From Streptomyces sp. CB01249 (GTDB lineage Bacteria > Actinomycetota > Actinomycetes > Streptomycetales > Streptomycetaceae), in contig NZ_LISW01000001.1 of assembly GCF_001905735.1 (NCBI RefSeq), positions 489,947 to 553,946 on the forward strand: DNA of 64,000 nucleotides. Direction: 5' to 3'. Numbering within the stretch: the first letter of the stretch is position 1; every line of letters begins with the position of its first letter. Shown here one piece after another: positions 60,229 to 64,000 of the stretch. The translations under genes were made by a program, and so were the position numbers. The notes beneath the pieces are model-generated. The model did not search any database. It was given only the letters and a program-made list of their open reading frames with translations, and was not told the origin of the DNA.

Positions 60229-61160
60229 CCGCCCGCACCCCCCGCCACACGGGAGTGATCCCGCCCGTCGTCACCCCGCTCACCGCGGACGGCGAGCTCG
60301 ACCTCCCCTCGCTGGAGCGGGTCGTCGGCCACCTCATCGACGGCGGTGTCACCGGTCTCTTCGCCCTCGGCAGCTCCGGCGAGACCGCCTACCTCACCCC
60401 GGGGCAGCAGGACCGCGTCATCGAGGCCGTCACCGCGGCGGCGGGCGGCCAGGTGCCGGTCCTCGTCGGCGCGATCGAGACCACCACCAACCGGGCGGTC
60501 GAACGCGCCCGGCGCGCCGCCGAGCTGGGCGCCGACGCCGTCGTCGTGACCGCCCCCTTCTACACCCGCACCCACGCCACGGAGATCGACCGCCACTTCC
60601 GGGACGTCGCCGCCGCCCTCGACCTGCCGGTCCTGGCGTACGACGTGCCGGTCTGCGTGCACAGCAAGCTCGACCCGGAACTGCTGCTGCCGCTGGCCGC
60701 CGACGGAGTGCTGGCCGGGGTGAAGGACTCCAGCGGCGACGACGGCTCGTTCCGCCGGCTGGTCATCGGCGCCCGCGAGCTGCCCGGGTTCTCCGTGCTC
60801 ACCGGCCATGAGCTGGTGGTCGACGCGATGATGCTCGGCGGCGCCGACGGCTCGGTGCCCGGGCTCGGCAACGTCGATCCGCACGGGTACGTACGCCTGC
60901 ACGAGGCCGCGGTGCGCGGTGACTGGGCGGCCGCGCGCGCCGAACAGGACCGCCTGGTCGCGCTGTTCGACATCGTGCGCGCCGCCCGCCCGGGCACGGC
61001 GTCGGCCACGGCGGCGGGGCTCGGCGCGTTCAAGACCGCGCTGATGCTGCGCGGGGTCATCGCCACGAACGTGATGAGCCCGCCGATGCGCCCGCTGGAC
61101 GCGGCGGAGACGGCGGCGGTCGCCGCCTGCCTGGACCGCGCGGGGCTCGGCGCGGTCTGA
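60225..61160 (+). CDS. Second NanA-like (dihydrodipicolinate synthase family) lyase
   Basis: A 311-residue class I aldolase, paralogous to the nanA product. The carboxylate loop is GSSGETAYL, the Schiff-base Lys is Lys167 (AGVKDSSGD) and the Tyr is Tyr139 (AYDVPVCVHSK). As a cytoplasmic lyase coupled to the ABC importer, it probably cleaves the imported sialic acid or a close relative. The two lyases share the LFALGS and YD[IV]PV[AC]VHSK patterns. Last gene of the operon, followed by a strong terminator. Confidence 0.85.
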   Translation: MTARTPRHTGVIPPVVTPLTADGELDLPSLERVVGHLIDGGVTGLFALGSSGETAYLTPGQQDRVIEAVTAAAGGQVPVLVGAIETTTNRAVERARRAAELGADAVVVTAPFYTRTHATEIDRHFRDVAAALDLPVLAYDVPVCVHSKLDPELLLPLAADGVLAGVKDSSGDDGSFRRLVIGARELPGFSVLTGHELVVDAMMLGGADGSVPGLGNVDPHGYVRLHEAAVRGDWAAARAEQDRLVALFDIVRAARPGTASATAAGLGAFKTALMLRGVIATNVMSPPMRPLDAAETAAVAACLDRAGLGAV

Positions 61161-61195
61161 CCCGTACGCCGTACGCCGCATGGGGCACCGAACAC

Positions 61196-61240
61196 AAGAG
61201 GTCCGGCCGGACAGCTCAGGGCTGTCGGGCCGGACCTCTT
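61196..61240. terminator. Terminator between ABC/lyase operon and long chaplin gene
   Basis: Outer stem AAGAGGTCCGGCC/GGCCGGACCTCTT (13 bp) with an inner GGACAGC/GCTGTC pairing, ending in CTT on either side. Lies between convergent stops. Confidence 0.83.
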
Positions 61241-61261
61241 CGTGCTCGGGGGAGCGTCAGC

Positions 61262-62203
61262 TCACTTCTTCGCGGCGCGGGCGCGGCGCATCAGCAGGCC
61301 GCCGCCGAGCACCAGCGCGGCGCTGGCGCCACCGGCGATGCCCAGGTTCTCGTTGGCACCGGTGTGCGCCATCTGCGGCGGCTTGTGGTGCTTCGGAGGC
61401 GTGTGGTGCCAACCGGTGTGGGTCGGCGGGTTGTGCGTGGGCGGGGTGGTCGGCGGAGTGGTGGGCGGGGTGGTCGGCGGGTTGTGGTGGTGACTGGGCG
61501 GGCAGTCGTCGTTGTGGTGGTGCACCGGCGGCTTGTGGGGCTTCGGCGGCTTCGGGTGGTGCGGCTTCGGCGGGTTGTGGCTCGGCGGGCAGTCGTCGTC
61601 GTGGTGGTGCACCGGCGGCTTCGGGGGCTTCGGCGGCTTGTGCGGCTTCGGCGGGTTGTGCTCGTGGCCGCAGTTGCAGTCGTGGTCGTGGTGACCCTTC
61701 GGCGGCTTGTGGTGCGGGGGCTTGTGCGGCGGGTGCTCCGTCGGGGGCTCCTCGGTGGGCGGGTTGCCCTCGTCGCCACCGCCGTTCTGGCACTTGTTGC
61801 CGGCGGCCGGGTTCAGCAGGCCGACCACGTTGATGCTGTTGCCGCAGACGTTGACCGGGATGTCGACCGGGGCCTGGACCACGTTGCCCGAGAGCACGCC
61901 GGGGGAGCCGGCGGCCACACCCTGGGCGCTCGCGCCCGAGCCGCCGTTGCCCGAGCCGCCGCCCTTGTTCTCGCACTCGTTGCCGAAGGCGGGGTTGAGC
62001 GCGCCGACCACGTTGACCGTGTTGCCGCACACGTTGACGGGCACGTGCACCGGGACCTGGACGACGTTGCCCGAAGCGACGCCGGGCGAACCGACGGCCG
62101 CACCTTCGGCCGTGGCGTCGGCGAAGGCATAGCCGCCGGAGGCGGTCAGGATGCCTGACGCGGCCGCCATGACGAGCATGCTTTTACTCAAGGCTTTTCG
62201 CAT
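61262..62203 (-). CDS. Long chaplin with two chaplin domains and His/Pro/Cys-rich linker, sortase-anchored
   Basis: A 313-residue surface protein. Residues 1-29 are a signal peptide. Residues 31-78 and about 95-140 are two chaplin domains, each with paired Cys (VNVCGN ... NECEN; VNVCGN ... NKCQN). Residues 141-277 are a Pro/His/Lys-rich linker with clusters HHDHDCNCGHEH, HHHDDDCPPSH and HHHNDDCPPSH. The C terminus is MAHTG, a hydrophobic helix and RRARAAKK, a sortase E type signal (LAxTG variant). Chaplins assemble amyloid-like fibrils that let aerial hyphae leave the water surface. AAGGAAGG precedes ATG 62203. Confidence 0.9.
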   Translation of the reverse strand: MRKALSKSMLVMAAASGILTASGGYAFADATAEGAAVGSPGVASGNVVQVPVHVPVNVCGNTVNVVGALNPAFGNECENKGGGSGNGGSGASAQGVAAGSPGVLSGNVVQAPVDIPVNVCGNSINVVGLLNPAAGNKCQNGGGDEGNPPTEEPPTEHPPHKPPHHKPPKGHHDHDCNCGHEHNPPKPHKPPKPPKPPVHHHDDDCPPSHNPPKPHHPKPPKPHKPPVHHHNDDCPPSHHHNPPTTPPTTPPTTPPTHNPPTHTGWHHTPPKHHKPPQMAHTGANENLGIAGGASAALVLGGGLLMRRARAAKK

Positions 62204-62562
62204 TGGTGCCCTTCCTTGGGACATTTCTCGCGGGCGCGGGGCCCACAGTTCGTTCATCAGGCGGTGCAGCAGCCCGTCGGACCGGCCCATCCGGAGGCGG
62301 CCCTCCTGGCGGAGCGGCTTGACGACACCCATAACGACGTCCGCGTGCATGGGAAACGTGAATGCCGTGAATTTTCTGTGCGCACGCGGCGGGGCTACGA
62401 GTGAACGTTTCGTCTCTCGATTTCCGACAGTATTACTCGATCACTTTCGTACGGACGTCCGTGTCTTCCAGGCATTCGGGTGAATGGCGATAACCAAACG
62501 TCGGCCCGGCAGTTGTTCAGGGCGCTCCGGCTACGGGGTATCCAGTACGAGAAGGGTTCATC
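62204..62562. other. 359-bp divergent region between chaplin and rodlin genes
   Basis: Holds the promoters of the two divergent surface-protein genes. It is AT-richer than most of the window between about 62340 and 62480. GATAAC near 62489-62494 and CAGTTGT near 62510-62516 might be a BldN-type promoter for the rodlin gene, as such genes are known BldN targets, but this is a weak match from memory. No gene is seen. Confidence 0.4.
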
Positions 62563-62964
62563 GTGATCAAGAAGGTCCTGGCTACGGGTGCCGTCGCCGC
62601 CTCCATCCTCGGGCTCGGCGCCGCGCAGGCGATGGCCATCGGCAACGACGGTGGCACGACCTCGGTCAACGGCAACGGTGCCTCGCAGTCCTTCGGTAAC
62701 GCCGTGACCAAGGGCGACGGCAGCCCGCAGTTCGACCTGGTTCAGGGCTCGCTGAACAAGCCCTGCGTCGGCCTGCCGCTCAAGGCGAACGTCGGTTCGC
62801 TCATCGGCCTCGTCCCGATCGCGGTCCAGGACGTCAACGTCCTGTCCAACCCGCAGAACCAGCAGTGCACCGAGAACTCCACCCAGGCCAAGGGCGACGA
62901 GCCGCTGTCGCACATCCTGGACGGCATCCCGGTCCTCTCGGGCAACGGCGCCGGCAACAGCTGA
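62563..62964 (+). CDS. Rodlin
   Basis: A 133-residue secreted protein. Signal peptide to AMA near residue 25, then IGNDGGTTSVNGNGASQSFGNAVT and SLNKPCVGLPLKANVG (shortened), the family pattern, with two Cys (KPC and QQC). Rodlins organise chaplin fibrils into the rodlet layer on aerial hyphae and spores. Here a single rodlin is present rather than the RdlA/RdlB pair of S. coelicolor. GTG 62563 has GAAGG upstream. It stands between two chaplin genes. Confidence 0.92.
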   Translation: MIKKVLATGAVAASILGLGAAQAMAIGNDGGTTSVNGNGASQSFGNAVTKGDGSPQFDLVQGSLNKPCVGLPLKANVGSLIGLVPIAVQDVNVLSNPQNQQCTENSTQAKGDEPLSHILDGIPVLSGNGAGNS

Positions 62965-62976
62965 TCCGGCCCCTCC

Positions 62977-63021
62977 CGGGCCCGGGCCACCGGCGTTCCT
63001 CCTCCGGGCGGCCCGGGCCCG
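62977..63021 (+). terminator. Terminator after rodlin gene
   Basis: Perfect 12-bp stem CGGGCCCGGGCC/GGCCCGGGCCCG with a 21-base loop, 12 bases after the rodlin stop. Confidence 0.75.
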
Positions 63022-63232
63022 CTGCCGCCCCGCGCGTGTCGGGCGGGAGCACGGTCGGCTGACCGAAACTGCATCATTCGGGCGGTATTCGAGCAATCAG
63101 CTCGCTGAGCGGTGTCGCATACTGTCCGAAATCGTTACGAATGAGAGTGGCGGAGTTACGAGCGATCAGGTCCGCGCTCGTGCGGCACGAAAGCCGTGGC
63201 CGCTCCGGACTCCGCACAAGAAAGGGTTTCAA

Positions 63233-63466
63233 GTGAAGTACACCAAGATCGCCGCCGTCGCCGCCGGTACGCTCATGGCCATGGGTGCCGCCGCCCCGGC
63301 CTTCGCCGACTCGGGCGCCGAGGGTGCGGCCGTGGGCTCCCCGGGTGTCATCTCCGGCAACACCATCCAGGTGCCGGTCCACATCCCGGTCAACGTCTGC
63401 GGCAACACCATCGACGTCATCGGCCTGCTGAACCCGGCCTTCGGCAACGCCTGCGTCAACGACTGA
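63233..63466 (+). CDS. Short chaplin (ChpH-like)
   Basis: A 77-residue secreted chaplin with one domain: signal peptide to AFADS (about residue 27), then EGAAVGSPGVISGNTIQVPV and VNVCGNTIDVIGLLNPAFGN, with the Cys pair (VCGN, ACVN). The two-Cys pattern fits the ChpH/ChpD-H group rather than ChpE. GTG or ATG: ATG 63233 is at AAAGGG spacing. Its domain is nearly the same as the first domain of the long chaplin. It is followed by an intrinsic terminator. Confidence 0.92.
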   Translation: MKYTKIAAVAAGTLMAMGAAAPAFADSGAEGAAVGSPGVISGNTIQVPVHIPVNVCGNTIDVIGLLNPAFGNACVND

Positions 63467-63493
63467 CCCACTCGCCGAATTCTCTCGGCTCGA

Positions 63494-63532
63494 AAAGCCC
63501 CGGCCCGCGCTCTCGGCGGTCCGGGGCTTTTC
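63494..63532 (+). terminator. Intrinsic-type terminator after short chaplin
   Basis: Stem AAAAGCCCCGG/CCGGGGCTTTT (11 bp) with a 17-base loop and a T-run in the right arm, 28 bases after the stop. Confidence 0.88.
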
Positions 63533-63721
63533 CCGTGCCCGCGACCGACCCGGGCCGGAACCTATTCCTTGCGCGCGCTCCGAGAAATCCCGGGCCCTCC
63601 AGTTTCCCCGTCGAATCCGGTTCGTTAGCCAGGGAAAGGGCGGCCGGGGACGGGGTCAAAGAAGGCCCGTTCGGCGCGGGGACGCGACCGGAACGGCCGC
63701 CGCTGAGAAGGGAACCCGAAA

Positions 63722-64000
63722 GTGAAGTACGCGAAGTCCGCCGCACTCCTCGCCGGTTCCGTGGTCGCACTCGGCACGGCTGCTCCCGCCTTCGCCGTCA
63801 CCACGACCACGGCCCCCAACTTCAGCCTCGACGGAGGCGTCAACCAGGTGACGGCGGCCGCCCCGCAGGTGGTCGACCCGGTGCTCGACACCGTCAGCGG
63901 CGCCGCCGAACGCCTGCACGAGGACGGCACCGTCTCGAAGGTCTCCGGCCAGGCCACCGACGCGGCGAAGGGCGCGGCCCCGCTCCTCGGCGGCCTCCCG
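63722..64000 (+). CDS. Small secreted protein, truncated by window end
   Basis: Open frame from GTG 63722 to the last base (93 codons, no stop). It begins VKYAKSAALLAGSVVALGTAAPAFA, a signal peptide very like that of the preceding short chaplin, then a mature part VTTTTAPNFSLDGGVNQVT that lacks a chaplin domain. The rest (AAERLHEDGTVSKVSGQATDAA) is helical and polar. GAGAAGGGAA is a good ribosome site. Likely a secreted accessory protein of the aerial surface; family unknown to me. Coordinates end at the window edge. Confidence 0.72.
   Translation, partial: MKYAKSAALLAGSVVALGTAAPAFAVTTTTAPNFSLDGGVNQVTAAAPQVVDPVLDTVSGAAERLHEDGTVSKVSGQATDAAKGAAPLLGGLP

Noticed and set aside
61430..61700. Repetitive GGTGG/GGCGG tract resembling a tandem repeat or array
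   Set aside because: It is the coding sequence of the Pro/His/Thr-rich chaplin linker (PPTTPPTTPP and similar), not an intergenic repeat; spacing and units do not suit CRISPR.
1..64000. tRNA, rRNA, insertion sequences, integrases and attachment sites
   Set aside because: I looked for tRNA-like and transposase-like signals and saw none that I could support; without a covariance search a short RNA could still be missed.

Overview
The window looks like a Streptomyces chromosome. GC content is very high, GTG starts are common, and there is a long sortase-type chaplin, a rodlin and a short chaplin at the right end. The left end carries a SAV2148-type HEPN protein, and a mycothiol-type nitroreductase homologue and an actinobacterial assimilatory sulfur operon follow. 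I saw no rRNA, tRNA, insertion sequence, CRISPR array or replication origin. Most of the sequence is coding, in short convergent or divergent blocks.

Layout. 0.2-9 kb: HEPN-type protein, DnaQ-like exonuclease, a 26-bp inverted repeat, an APH-family kinase, a three-gene sugar ABC importer without its own ATPase, and an MMPL exporter. 9-13 kb: secreted subtilisin, NTF2-like protein, ABC ATPase, DinB-type protein and an Rv2466c-type DsbA protein; several of these seem to be leaderless. 13-23 kb: a sulfur assimilation operon on the minus strand, running leader peptide, sulfite reductase, small Zn-ribbon protein, cysH, cysC, cysD, cysN, a sulfonate-type ABC importer, then a sirohydrochlorin chelatase. 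It takes sulfate or sulfonate to sulfide and helps make the siroheme that sulfite reductase needs. 23-32 kb: GNAT, GAF regulator, AidB-like acyl-CoA dehydrogenase, YihY/BrkB membrane protein, trypco1 protein, AraC-type regulator, VOC protein, 3-hydroxyacyl-CoA dehydrogenase and a LysR regulator.

32-44 kb is the most unusual part: two divergent operons. Rightward: a 65-residue precursor-like peptide ending in Cys, a radical SAM/SPASM enzyme, an HFCD flavoprotein of the cysteine-decarboxylase type, an MFS exporter and a cobalamin-type radical SAM enzyme. Leftward, with overlapping genes: a LuxR-type regulator, a cyclase-homology/AAA ATPase, an intracellular subtilisin, a GAF protein and an ATP-grasp ligase. 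The C-terminal part of the LuxR protein is clearly homologous to the precursor leader (29 of 50 identical), which ties the two operons together. I read this as a RiPP biosynthesis locus whose product I do not recognise.

44-61 kb: a thiolase and a cupin, then a sialic acid utilisation region. It holds nanA-nanK-nanE-nanT, a secreted sialidase with a CE7 esterase, two FadR-type GntR regulators, and a peptide-type ABC importer (binding protein, permease, fused permease-ATPase, ATPase) followed by a second NanA-like lyase. The nan promoter and the ABC promoter share a 22-bp palindromic operator (19 of 22 identical). 61-64 kb: aerial-hypha surface proteins (long chaplin, rodlin, short chaplin) and a small secreted protein cut by the window end.
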